From Planctomycetia bacterium (lineage in GTDB: Bacteria; Planctomycetota; Phycisphaerae; UBA1845; UTPLA1): a stretch of DNA of 64,000 nucleotides. The position numbers were made by a program, and so were the translations under genes. Numbering within the stretch: position 1 is the first letter of the stretch; each line of letters starts with the position of its first letter. The notes beneath the pieces are model-generated. The model saw only the letters and a list, made by a program, of their open reading frames with translations. It made no database searches and had not been told where the DNA came from. The DNA lies in contig JABTTW010000001.1 of the NCBI GenBank assembly GCA_015075745.1, positions 3,343,904 through 3,407,903 of the forward strand, read 5' to 3'. This document shows, one piece after another, positions 24,997 to 34,445 of the stretch.

Positions 24997-25952
24997 ATTG
25001 CAAGAGCGTTCAAAAATTTCTGCATGCGTTCGCCGACGGCCAGCTCGGCGTAAGGGCGAATTGCGAGGTGCTCGATCACCTGAAGATGTGCCCCTCGTGC
25101 AGCCGCCGGGTCGACGAGCATCAACAGCTTCGCAAGGCTATCGGGAAGGACCTTCGTTCGATCAGCGTCCCGGCGCACATTGCCGCCCGGGTTCAGGAGT
25201 CGCTCATGGCCGGTTCCAAGCCCGCTTTCGCTCGCGGCGCCGGCCGTCGAAACTGGCGTTCGGCCGTTGCCTTTGTCGGTGTGGCCGCGGCGATTCTGTT
25301 TTCCGCCGTGGTTTACCTTCGAGATTTTCAGCCCACGACGAACCCAGTGCCCGAGATGCCCTTCGCGGGCCCCAGCGCGCGCGGCGCCGCCGGCGCGCAG
25401 CTCGTGGCCAAGGTCCACCGCCAATGCACGGCCCGCGGCAAAGCGCACCAGAACCCGGCGCTACCCGGCAGTCTCGGTGAAGTTGAGTCCGCGGTCGCCG
25501 CCCACTTCGACAACCGTTTGGCCGTCTCATATCCCGACTTGTCCGCTTATGACTACAGGTTTGAGTCGGCCAACTACTGCTCGCCCAGCGAGGTCGGTTC
25601 CGTCGAAGGCGGTCACGTTGTCTATGCCTCCGCCACTACCGGCCGAATTTCTTTCTTTGTGACGCCCCGATCCGATCAGTTCGAACCGATCCCCGGCGGC
25701 GATGTCACCAGCGACGGGCCCTATCGCCAGTTTGAAGTGCCGTCTGCATCGGGTGGCCGCTCGCTTTCGGTCCTCGCCTGGAATCGCGGCGCGACGTCGT
25801 ATGTCTGCTGCGGCGACGTGGATATCAACAAGCTTCGACTGATGGTCGGTGCGATCAGGACCGTGCAGGCCGACTTCGACGAACGACTGCTGATCGCCTT
25901 CGCCTCGATGAAGTCGTCGGCCCCTTCGCTCCCAGCCTCTCATACTCATTGA
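24993..25952 (+). CDS. Membrane anti-sigma factor with zinc-finger (ZAS-like) domain
   Basis: A 319-residue protein that begins at the ATG overlapping the sigma stop. Its N-terminus has the anti-sigma zinc motif: CEVLDHLKMCPSCSRRVDEH, i.e. HxxxCxxC, with an upstream Cys in MNCKSVQ. One membrane helix follows at about residues 90-108 (AVAFVGVAAAILFSAVVYL). Residues 110-319 are extracytoplasmic and unrecognised (KVHRQCTARGKAHQNPALPG, VYASATTGRISFF). It should hold the ECF sigma at the membrane. Its last 98 bases overlap the 3' end of the convergent GH20 gene. Confidence 0.88.
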   Translation: MNCKSVQKFLHAFADGQLGVRANCEVLDHLKMCPSCSRRVDEHQQLRKAIGKDLRSISVPAHIAARVQESLMAGSKPAFARGAGRRNWRSAVAFVGVAAAILFSAVVYLRDFQPTTNPVPEMPFAGPSARGAAGAQLVAKVHRQCTARGKAHQNPALPGSLGEVESAVAAHFDNRLAVSYPDLSAYDYRFESANYCSPSEVGSVEGGHVVYASATTGRISFFVTPRSDQFEPIPGGDVTSDGPYRQFEVPSASGGRSLSVLAWNRGATSYVCCGDVDINKLRLMVGAIRTVQADFDERLLIAFASMKSSAPSLPASHTH

Positions 25953-27804
25953 GCAGGTCCAGGTAATAGCCCACACTCGATCGCAGTCCCCCCGGTCGGT
26001 TCCTTACCAGCCACAAGCGTCGATGCTCCGCGATAATCTCTCGCATGTCTTTCGCCAGCTCAGCCGTCAGCTTTCCGCTGAGGCTTTTCCTTTTCTGGTT
26101 CAGTGCCGATATGCCGCGCCGACAGGCATGAGCGAGCACGCGGAGCGTGAGTTTCAATTCCGCCATCGCCGCCTTCGACTCGGCCGACTTGCACTTGATG
26201 CGCTTCGATGCCCGCTGGATGCTTGTGATGCGCGCCTGGGCCTTTCGCAACCCGGCGACGGTCAGGCCGGGGATCGTGCCCACCTCGTCGAGTTGCTTTT
26301 CCATGACGCCAAACAGCACCGTGCGGTTCTTGAGCGTCACGCCGGTCGCGAGGTAAGCATCGCCGGCTTGAGCCCACAGCTTGGCAAGCCCGCAGGCCGG
26401 GTCGCTTAGAACCGTTCGATCAACTTCAACGGCCACATCGATCTTGTCGTTGGAAGCCCTGCACCATGCCAGGCCGGCGCCATAGAGCAGCGGACCGTAG
26501 CTCGCCGGCGCATACTGCCGATGCCCATAGTCGCCCCAGTCGGTCATCAGGTAGCCGGTCGCCCCGAAGGCCTGGCCCTGCACCGCCGCCTCGCGCAGGT
26601 TCTGGCTGCTGTTGGTGGTGCGCCCGGCGAAACTGCACCAACTCGACGTGCCGGGACAAACGTAAAACTCCAGGCCCGTCGAGCGCACGCTTCGGCACTC
26701 TTCGGCAAAGGGATGATCGGCCTCATAGCCCCAGATCAGTACGACCGAGTCCTTCGGCAATCGCCGGATCAACGAGGGGTGCTGCATGATGATGTCCGCC
26801 CAGAACATCATCCGATGATCGCGCCGCCGGACTTCACGATAAACCTTCAGCAGGTACTCGAGATAGACGCGGCCATTGCCCAATCGCGCGCACGCCGCCT
26901 TGCTGCGCCCCTGGCCAAGCTCCCAGGTCTCATCGCAGCCGACATTGAGCAGCCGGCTGCCGAAATTCGGCAACAGTTGATCGTACATCTCCGCGACAAG
27001 CCGGATCGATCGCCGGTCCTGGGGGCACAGCGTCGTGGGATCGTCGCGTGTCGTGCCCCACGGCGTCTTCCACGGTTTGTCCGTCTCGGCAAGCGGCGCA
27101 TAACGCGGGTGCTTGAGCCATCGCTCCATGTGGCCGAAGGAGTTCTGATTGGGCACCAGCTCAATGCCGAGTTGGCGACATCGCCGGTCAATGCTGCGGA
27201 TTTCCGAGGGCGTGAAAGGCGATGCATCGCGCCAGACTTCCTTATGTCCGCGGTAGGCGAACACATGCTCCATGTAAAGCTGAAGCTGGTTGATCTTCCA
27301 GTCGGCGAAGTGGTCGATCAGCCGAAACAACTCGGCCAGCCTCGGCACCTTGTCGCGGCTCACGTCGAGCATGACCCCGCGCACGGAAAAATCGGGCCAG
27401 TCCTCGATGGTCATCGCGGCGATGCGCCGACATCCCGAAGTAAGCAGTTGCATCAACGTCGCCAATGCCCATCGCAGCGACGCCTCGCCGGCGATCGCGA
27501 TGCGGATCAGTCCGGGGCGAATCTCCAGGCGATAGTATTGCTCGCTGGGATGCCTGGGTGCTTTCTCTATGATGAGGCGGACGCTTGTCGATTGCCGTTT
27601 CCCGGTTGAAGCGGTGCAGCGGAGTCCGCCGCGAGTTGAAAGAGTCTGCCTGATCAGCGCCGTCGCGCGACGGCGCAACGACGAGTCCGAAAGATCGACC
27701 GTCAATCTCACCGACCTGGGGATCGACAAATCGCCGCGCTCGCGGCGCGCATGGCGCGGGCGCGGAAACACGTCCTCATGGGTGGCAGCTTTGGACCGGG
27801 GCAC
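25855..27804 (-). CDS. Glycoside hydrolase family 20-like protein
   Basis: The 649-residue protein follows beta-N-acetylhexosaminidase architecture: an N-terminal GH20b-like domain (about 30-125, RIAIAGEASLRWALATLMQLL), then a TIM barrel starting IEDWPDFSVRGVMLDVSRDKVP. The catalytic Asp-Glu pair is in LLNVGCDETWELGQG (family H/N-x-G-x-D-E), and LIWGYEADHPF and GYLMTDWGDYGHRQY fit later barrel strands. A charged helical C-terminus follows. No signal peptide is evident, which suggests a cytoplasmic enzyme. The 3' end overlaps the anti-sigma gene by 98 bases, tail to tail. The exact sugar substrate is unknown. Confidence 0.82.
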   Translation of the reverse strand: MPRSKAATHEDVFPRPRHARRERGDLSIPRSVRLTVDLSDSSLRRRATALIRQTLSTRGGLRCTASTGKRQSTSVRLIIEKAPRHPSEQYYRLEIRPGLIRIAIAGEASLRWALATLMQLLTSGCRRIAAMTIEDWPDFSVRGVMLDVSRDKVPRLAELFRLIDHFADWKINQLQLYMEHVFAYRGHKEVWRDASPFTPSEIRSIDRRCRQLGIELVPNQNSFGHMERWLKHPRYAPLAETDKPWKTPWGTTRDDPTTLCPQDRRSIRLVAEMYDQLLPNFGSRLLNVGCDETWELGQGRSKAACARLGNGRVYLEYLLKVYREVRRRDHRMMFWADIIMQHPSLIRRLPKDSVVLIWGYEADHPFAEECRSVRSTGLEFYVCPGTSSWCSFAGRTTNSSQNLREAAVQGQAFGATGYLMTDWGDYGHRQYAPASYGPLLYGAGLAWCRASNDKIDVAVEVDRTVLSDPACGLAKLWAQAGDAYLATGVTLKNRTVLFGVMEKQLDEVGTIPGLTVAGLRKAQARITSIQRASKRIKCKSAESKAAMAELKLTLRVLAHACRRGISALNQKRKSLSGKLTAELAKDMREIIAEHRRLWLVRNRPGGLRSSVGYYLDLLNEYERLGAKGPTTSSRRRRSAVVRRSRPARS

Positions 27805-27825
27805 TGCGGCAGGAATCCCGATTGA

Positions 27826-28518
27826 TTAGGGCTCTTCCAACGAGCCTTGAGCAACGTTTTGCGGGGTGAGTTCGTCGCTGAAACCGGCGGGCACGTAGCA
27901 GCCGACGGTCGCCAGCACAATCCCGTCGGGCGACGTGCGATCGGTTCCCAGGAGGGAGAATTCGCCATTCGTCTCCGCGAAAAGCTGCCGAATCAACCGA
28001 AAATCGACCGGCGGCTGTCGAAGAACGCCGTCGCGGACAACGATCGTGTTTTCAACGCCTCGATACGTCAGGCAAACCGTGCTCTCGCGCGAGTCGCCGT
28101 CGGTCTTCTGTGTGAATGTCAGACGATCGCCGATCTTCGCGGTGAAGTCGGTCGTCGAGCGGCCGCGGGCCTTGCGTGTCTCGCGAATCGCGGAGCCCAG
28201 GGCCTCGATGATCGCCGCCTGGCTTGCGGCCGACCGGCCCTCGGGACTGAGAATGGTTGTTGAGACCGGGGCGGAGCCGACGACGCTGAAGGCGAACTCG
28301 CGCTGCGGGATGATCGAATCGGAGTCCTGCCCACCCGGAGCCTGCAGTGCCGCGCCGTTCTCGCTGCGATCGACGCGGACGCCGAATTGGTTATTGAGAG
28401 TCTCGCCGGTCGGCTTTGTATCAGACACCGGGTCGCCGCAACCTGGTAGCCAGCAAGCGCAGAGGCCGAAGGCGATAACGAGGCGTGGTAATCGTCTGGA
28501 GCGGTGATCCGTGGACAT
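27826..28518 (-). CDS. Predicted lipoprotein of unknown function
   Basis: From ATG 28518 (AAGGATG five bases upstream) the protein has a basic N-terminus, a short hydrophobic stretch (LVIAFGLCACWLPGC) and a lipobox-type Cys before GDPVSDTKPTGET. The 230-residue rest contains a Ser/Thr/Gln-rich linker and a region (TAKIGDRLTFTQKTDGDSRE, NTIVVRDGVLRQPPVDFRL) without recognised family. It sits 21 bases upstream of the GH20 gene in the same direction and could be co-transcribed. Membrane location is inferred from the signal only. Confidence 0.7.
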   Translation of the reverse strand: MSTDHRSRRLPRLVIAFGLCACWLPGCGDPVSDTKPTGETLNNQFGVRVDRSENGAALQAPGGQDSDSIIPQREFAFSVVGSAPVSTTILSPEGRSAASQAAIIEALGSAIRETRKARGRSTTDFTAKIGDRLTFTQKTDGDSRESTVCLTYRGVENTIVVRDGVLRQPPVDFRLIRQLFAETNGEFSLLGTDRTSPDGIVLATVGCYVPAGFSDELTPQNVAQGSLEEP

Positions 28519-28650
28519 GGTCGCATCCTTTCGGTCGCACCGGATGTGCCGACTTTGATAAGTGTTGGTGCGGACTCTAGATCGGCCCCCCGTTGTCGTC
28601 AAGAACAAAGTCAGATGCGGCGGGACTAAGGACGGGCCCAGGTTCGCGGC

Positions 28651-30462
28651 TCAGTCGATCGCTGATGAATCTCGCGCGACCGATCGTGTCACGGCGGGTC
28701 CGATGAAGCTCACAACGCCGTCGTGAAGCCGCGTCCACTGGCGAAGCCAACCTTCGTCACCTGACGCCTCCACCTTGACCATGTTGATGACCGCCCGATT
28801 CTCGCGGACTGCCTCGGCGATGGGGTCCAGCGCCTCGCGGGTCAGTTCCCCCGCGGCAAAGAGCCATACGATGTCCGGTTGGAGGCGGCGAATCACCGGC
28901 ACAACATCGTTGATCGGTCCGTTACCAGAGGGCCGTATCGACCGGGCGACATCGTAGGCGCGAATCTTCTCCGCGCTCGATGCGGCCACAAAGGCCCCGT
29001 CATCCGGCCACTGACGAACGCCGTCCGACGTACAGATCAGAATGTCAAATCGTTGTGACGGCTCCATGCGATGAATCTGTTCGACCAGATGGTCCATCAA
29101 AAGGACGTGATCGGTGCCGATTCCGGTCGGGGAGAGGACGACGTAGGTGACGCGCTTGCCGGACGGCGCAAGAGTCAGGACGACTTGTTGCTGCTCACCT
29201 GCCGGCGGAACCTGGACGCTCATTTTCCCGACATGCGTGCCGGGGATGACGCCTTCAACCACCACCCGGTTGCCGATTTCTTCGGGCGTAAAGGGGGCGA
29301 CGATGGGTGCCCGCCCGATCGGCCGGCCATCGAGCCGAATCTCCGCGCCGGGAGGCACGGTCACGATGCTCAGTTCGGCCTTGGGACGAGTTAGTTTCAA
29401 CAATGTGCTGAGCGGCTCATTGCCCACGTCGCCGGGCACGACGAATTGCGTCGTTGCTTGGGCGTAACCGGCCAGGGTGGCGCTGATGGAAAGTTTGTCG
29501 CCCTGCTTCGCCGAATCCAGCGGCACATCGATCGGGGCAGCGCCCACCACGCGGCCATTCACGGCGATGATAGCGCCGAGGGGATCGGAGGCAACATGGA
29601 GCATCGATTCGTTCGGCACCAGGGGGAATTCCAGGTCGAGCTTGCTGCCGCGCTCCGGAGGAATGATTTCCTGGGTGAACGACGCGTAGCCGGGCCGCTT
29701 GAGCGTGACCTTCGTCTTCTCCCAGGGAAGCAGCGTCAATTCAACGGGCGTGGTGCCTCTGAGCTGGTTGTCGATCCAGACGTCTGCGGCGGGAGGATTC
29801 GTCTTGAGCGAGACGCTGATCGGCTTACGGATCAACTCGATGGTCAATTCGCCGACGCCCCCGTAAACCGTGAGCGGCCTTCGCACCGCGTGATACCCGT
29901 CGGCAGAGACGCTGAGCCAATGCAGCTCATCGCCCTCCGCCGGGATGGTGAAACTGAGGACGCCGTCTGTTTCCGGCGATTCGATCGGCTTCTCATCGAG
30001 CTTTACTTCCGCCCAGGTGGGCTTGACCGTCACGCGAACCGGCACCGGCTCGGCCGAGCCAGCCCGGCGAAGCTGGATTGGCTCCGAGTTCTTCCACATC
30101 ATGAAACCGGTGGCGCCGACGGTCAGGATCATCCCGAAGGCCACGCCGATCAGCAGATCGCGCCGCCGGGCGCGCGTTCGATGAGTTGCGCCGGGCTCCA
30201 CGGAGGCCATCGGCGTCACGATCGTCGGGCGCGGCGGATTCACGGGTTGTCGGGGAGGAATCGCCGCCTGACCTGTAAGCATATGAGGGCGCGGCCTGGG
30301 CGGCGTGGCCGGAGGCGGGGTGCGCGGGGCGCCGGCGGCCAGGCGTCCCGTTCGGGCGTCGGCCGATGCGCGGCGACACGCACAACAGACACCCTCGATG
30401 ATCGAGATGGCGTCGTCGGATTCAAGATTTCGACCGCATCGTTCGCACAGCAGCGGATTCAT
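28651..30462 (-). CDS. Zinc-ribbon, membrane, multi-PEGA protein with C-terminal vWA-like domain
   Basis: The order of parts is: zinc ribbon (residues 1-35, CERCGRN...CCAC), Pro-rich linker, membrane helix (LLIGVAFGMILTVGATGFMMW, about 105-125), then four PEGA-type repeats. These include PPAADVWIDNQLRGTTPVEL, DPLGAIIAVNGRVVGAAPID and VPPGAEIRLDGRPIGRAPIV. The last ~165 residues (VTYVVLSPTGIGTDHVLLMD, RFDILICTSDGVRQ, PDIVWLFAAGEL) resemble a von Willebrand A fold without the metal-binding DxSxS. It is probably a surface or periplasmic structural protein. It is divergent from the FHA-GAF-PP2C gene. Confidence 0.8.
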   Translation of the reverse strand: MNPLLCERCGRNLESDDAISIIEGVCCACRRASADARTGRLAAGAPRTPPPATPPRPRPHMLTGQAAIPPRQPVNPPRPTIVTPMASVEPGATHRTRARRRDLLIGVAFGMILTVGATGFMMWKNSEPIQLRRAGSAEPVPVRVTVKPTWAEVKLDEKPIESPETDGVLSFTIPAEGDELHWLSVSADGYHAVRRPLTVYGGVGELTIELIRKPISVSLKTNPPAADVWIDNQLRGTTPVELTLLPWEKTKVTLKRPGYASFTQEIIPPERGSKLDLEFPLVPNESMLHVASDPLGAIIAVNGRVVGAAPIDVPLDSAKQGDKLSISATLAGYAQATTQFVVPGDVGNEPLSTLLKLTRPKAELSIVTVPPGAEIRLDGRPIGRAPIVAPFTPEEIGNRVVVEGVIPGTHVGKMSVQVPPAGEQQQVVLTLAPSGKRVTYVVLSPTGIGTDHVLLMDHLVEQIHRMEPSQRFDILICTSDGVRQWPDDGAFVAASSAEKIRAYDVARSIRPSGNGPINDVVPVIRRLQPDIVWLFAAGELTREALDPIAEAVRENRAVINMVKVEASGDEGWLRQWTRLHDGVVSFIGPAVTRSVARDSSAID

Positions 30463-30857
30463 GCGCAGGCTTTCTGATCTCTCTGGGTCAAAGCGATCGC
30501 GGCGACAAGGATAACTTCCCCGTCAACAGTGATCCGCCCGGCCGATTTTGCGCGGCCCGGGCGCGAGTCGCCGCCATGCCGAACCTCACTACCTCTACAT
30601 CGGACCATTCCGTCCCATAACTGGAGTCTCACGCGATTGTTAGGTTTGTCAATAAGTTACGATCGCTGTCGAGGGTGCGTGACTGAATTTGAGCTTAACA
30701 AAGGGCGTCGTCGCGCCCACTTTGGGTGCCGACACGGCGACTGTATCATGACCCATGTGTCATTGGACGGCAGTGGTCAATCTTTGTCCCCGAAGTCCGC
30801 GAGTTGGACGGACTCGCCGCATCAATCCTGGCGTCTGCCTGACGGAGAACGGTTCCC
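30463..30857. other. Divergent intergenic region, about 395 bp, no gene seen
   Basis: It separates the PEGA protein gene from the FHA-GAF-phosphatase gene. Both genes should have their promoters here. TATCAT near 30744 on the plus strand is a weak -10 candidate; I saw no terminator, repeat or structured RNA. An open frame on the plus strand looks non-coding by composition. Confidence 0.5.
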
Positions 30858-32474
30858 ATGACCCAACTCCAAATCCGCTATGGCGACGGCCGAACCGTTT
30901 CGGTCCCCCTCAATGGTGACGAGTGGCTCATCGGCCGCGACGCCGGGTGTGAGGTCTGCCTGGACGACGCGGTGGCGTCACGCAGGCATGCCCGGCTGTA
31001 TCGCGATCATCGCGGGGCGATGTGGATTCAGGATCTTCAGAGCAAGAACGGCACCCTGCTCAACGAGCGGGCCATCACTCAGAGCCCGGTCAAGAATTTC
31101 GATCGGATCGGCATCGGCGGCTGTGAGATTCGCCTGTCCATCCCGGACTGCCCATCGGTCGTGCTTCAGGAAAATCGCCAGGACGCCGAATTCGCCAGCA
31201 CCAATGTGTGGGGACGTGAAGAACGAGTCACTCTGGCTCAGCGCCGGCTCGAATCTCTCTACGAACTTAACGAACGCCTGACCGGTATTTTCGAGCGTGA
31301 CGAACTGCTCAGCGAGTTGATCGACATCTGCGTCGATCACCTGCGATTCGAGCGGGCCGGGGCCGCCGTCTGGTCAGGCGAAGCGTCTCAGCCGCCCCAG
31401 TGGGTGCTCATCCGCAACCTCCGCGGCGAGGCGGACGCGGAAATCCGTCTGTCCCGCAGCATCATCGATCGCACGCTGCATAACGGCGAGCGCATCCTCA
31501 TCACCGACACCGCCGGCGCCGATTTCGACCCGACCGCGAGCATGATCGCCAGCCAGATTCGCTCGGCGATGTGCGTTCCGATGGAGTATCTCCAGGGCGT
31601 TCGCGGCGTGCTGTACGGCGACCGCGTCACGAGTGCCGGCGGCTATACCAAGGAGGACATCGACTTCTTCGCCGCACTCGGCCGGCTCGGCGCGATGGGG
31701 CTGGCCAATGTCCGGCTGGTCGATGAAATGAAGCAGCGCCAGCGCATCGAGACCCAGCTTCAACTCGCTCGCGAGATTCAGTCCCAGTTGTTCCCGTCCG
31801 AGCCGCTGCGCCTGCCGAACGTTTCCATCGACGCGTTGAACGATCCCGGGCAAAGAGTGTCCGGCGATTACTACGACTTCTTCGTTCGACCCGACGGGCT
31901 CATCGCCATTGTCGTCGCCGACGTTTCCGGCAAGGGACCTCCGGCCGCAATGCTCATGGCCAACCTTCAGGCCGCGGTCCACGTCACCATGATGCAGGAC
32001 GCCGATCTCGTGAAGACGATCGTCGGGCTCAACAAGCTGATCTGCCGAAACGTTCGTGACTCAAAGTTCATTACCGGGATATTCGGTCTGCTCGACCCTG
32101 CGAAGGGAAAGTTCACCTACGTCAATGCGGGCCACATGGGGCCCTACATCATTCGCGGCGAGACGGTAGAGCGCATTCTCGTGGATGATGCCAGGCTGCC
32201 GCTCGGGATCGAACCGGACGAACCGTATCAGGCGGCGACGATCGACTGCTCAAGAACGCCGTTGACGCTGCTGCTCTACACCGACGGCGTTCCGGACGCC
32301 GAGAACCCCACCGGCGAGCAGTTCGGCGAACCCAGATTGGCGGAGCAACTTGCCACCTGCCGATCCGAAGCCCCCGACGAGATCATTCTCCGCGTGCGCC
32401 GCGCCATTAAGCAGTTCGTTCGCAATCATCCACAGACGGACGATATCACCATGGTTGCCGTCCGACTCACCTGA
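30858..32474 (+). CDS. FHA-GAF-PP2C (SpoIIE-type) serine phosphatase
   Basis: A 538-residue signalling protein. Residues 1-95 are an FHA phosphothreonine-binding domain (WLIGRDAGCEVCLDD, SRRHARLY, IQDLQSKNGTLLNE). Residues about 120-290 are a GAF sensor (RDELLSELIDICVDHLRFER, IRSAMCVPMEYLQG). Residues 300-538 are a PP2C/RsbU-type phosphatase with metal-binding Asp residues in GDYYDFFVRPDGLIAIVVAD, the glycine-rich SGKGPPAAMLMA, FTYVNAGHMGP and LYTDGVPDAENPTGEQFG. It would dephosphorylate a partner, typically an anti-anti-sigma factor, in response to phospho-Thr binding and a GAF ligand. No kinase or STAS gene is adjacent. Confidence 0.93.
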   Translation: MTQLQIRYGDGRTVSVPLNGDEWLIGRDAGCEVCLDDAVASRRHARLYRDHRGAMWIQDLQSKNGTLLNERAITQSPVKNFDRIGIGGCEIRLSIPDCPSVVLQENRQDAEFASTNVWGREERVTLAQRRLESLYELNERLTGIFERDELLSELIDICVDHLRFERAGAAVWSGEASQPPQWVLIRNLRGEADAEIRLSRSIIDRTLHNGERILITDTAGADFDPTASMIASQIRSAMCVPMEYLQGVRGVLYGDRVTSAGGYTKEDIDFFAALGRLGAMGLANVRLVDEMKQRQRIETQLQLAREIQSQLFPSEPLRLPNVSIDALNDPGQRVSGDYYDFFVRPDGLIAIVVADVSGKGPPAAMLMANLQAAVHVTMMQDADLVKTIVGLNKLICRNVRDSKFITGIFGLLDPAKGKFTYVNAGHMGPYIIRGETVERILVDDARLPLGIEPDEPYQAATIDCSRTPLTLLLYTDGVPDAENPTGEQFGEPRLAEQLATCRSEAPDEIILRVRRAIKQFVRNHPQTDDITMVAVRLT

Positions 32475-32482
32475 CGTTGCCC

Positions 32483-33175
32483 CTACTCTTCGTATTCCTC
32501 GCCGGGACCGATCAGGTTGCTCACCGGCGTCGGCGAGCGCAGCGACTCAATGCTCGACCACAGTCCGCCTGCGAGAAGAAGAATCTCCGCCAGGGCCCGC
32601 ACCAGCCACGCCCACCCGGCATGATCGGTCGAGATGGTTTCCGACTGCCCGTCCACGACGAGCGTCATCTTGCCGGACTTGATGGTCCACAGCGCGTAAG
32701 CGAGCGGCCCGATGCTCGCGTACTTCGTCGTAATCTCTCGAATGAATGCGTCCGCGGCGCGGCCTTCGAACTCCCGCAGCGAACCGCCGGCGCGCACCAC
32801 GGCATTGCGGGCCGTCGCGAACTTCGGCGGGTCGGAGACGGTGTTCGCGAAGTGCCGGCATTCAAAGCCCGTCGCGATCGCAAACGTCACGACGCCGACA
32901 ACGAGCGCCCCGCCGAGAAGCGGCCCCCTGCCGATCGGTCGAATCGGTCGGGCAAGCCGAAACGTCGCCGCGCCGACCAGTAGCCCGCCGACCAGAAAGA
33001 AAAACAGTCCGAAGTAAAACGGCAGCCAGATCAGCCGCGCCAGAAGCGGGCACAGGCACACGAGCATCGCCTGTGCCACCGCGAATCCGAACCACAATCG
33101 CCCAAGGCTGGAGGTCCGAATCGGGCCGGGCTCGGCAACCGCCGGATCGGGCTCGACTGGCGTGGTGTCTGTCAT
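32483..33175 (-). CDS. Membrane protein of unknown function
   Basis: From ATG 33175 the protein has 230 residues: an acidic, Pro-rich N-terminus (TPVEPDPAVAEPGPI), three closely spaced hydrophobic helices (LWFGFAVAQAMLVCLCPLLA, FYFGLFFFLVGGLLVGAATF, PLLGGALVVGVVTFAIATG), a soluble stretch (about 120-195) and a final helix (ALAEILLLAGGLW). No family recognised. ATG 33238 would add 21 residues. It converges with the phosphatase gene, with 8 bases between the two stops and no visible terminator. Confidence 0.65.
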   Translation of the reverse strand: MTDTTPVEPDPAVAEPGPIRTSSLGRLWFGFAVAQAMLVCLCPLLARLIWLPFYFGLFFFLVGGLLVGAATFRLARPIRPIGRGPLLGGALVVGVVTFAIATGFECRHFANTVSDPPKFATARNAVVRAGGSLREFEGRAADAFIREITTKYASIGPLAYALWTIKSGKMTLVVDGQSETISTDHAGWAWLVRALAEILLLAGGLWSSIESLRSPTPVSNLIGPGEEYEE

Positions 33176-33373
33176 CACGCACCGCATGGTCCGGCGAATT
33201 CGGCAACTGTCAACTTGGCTGGTGCAAGTATTGCTCATCGCTTAAGTTGTAAACGTCCCCATCGGCCCGGGGCGGTTGATCGAACGCCGGGAAGGGACTA
33301 CAGTATCGGGTTTGCCGGTTGGCTGCGGCCTTAGTTGGCCGCTATGCCCTGGCGGATGGATCGGGAATTCGAC

Positions 33374-33829
33374 ATGCAAATGAATCAAGTTCGGTTTCGA
33401 CTGACCTCGGCGCTGCTCTGCAGCCTCGTGTTTGTTCTTCTCTCCGGCTGCGGAGACGACAGCAAGAAAGCGCCGAAAATGAAGACGATCGTCGGCGTCG
33501 CCAAGACGATCGATCTGAAGAACAACAGCGTCTCCATGATTTACGTCAACCCCGAGGGCCAGGAAATAACGCTCACGGGCAGTGTCCAGCCCGATGCCGA
33601 AGTCTGGATCAACGGCCGAAGTCACAAGCTTGAAGACGTCGTGCAAGGCGACAAGGTCACGGTCTACGGATACCGCGACAAGTCATCCAGCGAGGTCAAG
33701 CTCATCGCTTCAAAGATTGAAGTAACCCGGCCCGAAGGCGCCGACTGGAAAAAGCCCGACGAGAGCGCAGCCGCGCCGGGATCCGCCGGCTCACCCGGTG
33801 TTACCGCGGACAGCGGCGGCGAAAAGTAG
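33374..33829 (+). CDS. Small predicted lipoprotein
   Basis: From ATG 33374 the protein has a typical lipoprotein signal (FRLTSALLCSLVFVLLSGCG) and then about 120 residues forming a likely OB-like beta domain: VGVAKTIDLKNNSVSMIYVN, EVWINGRSHKLEDVVQGDKVTVYGY. The C-terminus is Pro/Ser/Gly-rich. A similar 'WINGR...GD.VTVYG' pattern is seen in DUF5666-like and related domains, but I cannot assign a family firmly. It is followed by a second lipoprotein gene 64 bases later. Confidence 0.7.
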   Translation: MQMNQVRFRLTSALLCSLVFVLLSGCGDDSKKAPKMKTIVGVAKTIDLKNNSVSMIYVNPEGQEITLTGSVQPDAEVWINGRSHKLEDVVQGDKVTVYGYRDKSSSEVKLIASKIEVTRPEGADWKKPDESAAAPGSAGSPGVTADSGGEK

Positions 33830-33893
33830 TGATCGGCGGTAGCCCGGTCCACCGATAAATAACAACATTCGCCATGGAATTTGAGGAACACGC

Positions 33894-34412
33894 ATGAAGC
33901 TTTGCGTCACGAAAAACCAGATGTTCGCATGGGTCCTTGTGGTCAGCTCCGCATTGGTCACAGCGGGCTGCAGTCAGGACGGTGGTTCGTCAACCGAGTC
34001 CACCACGGACGCCGCCGCGACCCCGCAAGCGTCCACAACTGCGACGCCTGCCCAGACCAATGTCAACGATTCAGCGACCGCGAGCGCCCCTCCCGCCCAG
34101 CCGGCGCCCGCCGTCAAGACGGCCTCCGCCCCCGAGGCCAAGCCGGAATGGGAAGCGCAGAAGCCGCTGACCATCGAGGACGACGCCGCCCGTCGGGCCC
34201 AGGCGGAAAACATGATCTACGCCACCATCCGCATCAAGATGGAAGACATGATCGAAAAGCGCGCCGACCTGCTCAACTCCGGTCGGCCGCCGTCGGATGT
34301 TGAAGTCCGTCAGCTCGAAGGCTCGATCATGCGGGCCCGCGACCTGCTCCAGGAGGCAGGCGAGATCGTCGAAGACGTGGTGCCGCCCATCGTTCAGGTC
34401 AACCCTCGCTGA
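33894..34412 (+). CDS. Predicted lipoprotein with low-complexity linker and coiled coil
   Basis: The N-terminus has a lipoprotein signal ending VTAGCSQDG. Residues 30-90 are Ala/Thr/Pro-rich and probably disordered. Residues 100-165 form a charged coiled coil (AQAENMIYATIRIKMEDMIE, QLEGSIMRARDLLQEAGEIV). The start has GAGGA upstream. A strong terminator follows, within the convergent tyrS gene. Role unknown; likely a periplasm-facing helical lipoprotein. Confidence 0.7.
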   Translation: MKLCVTKNQMFAWVLVVSSALVTAGCSQDGGSSTESTTDAAATPQASTTATPAQTNVNDSATASAPPAQPAPAVKTASAPEAKPEWEAQKPLTIEDDAARRAQAENMIYATIRIKMEDMIEKRADLLNSGRPPSDVEVRQLEGSIMRARDLLQEAGEIVEDVVPPIVQVNPR

Positions 34413-34445
34413 GTTCGGCGGGTTTCTTAGCAAACTAAAGAATCT

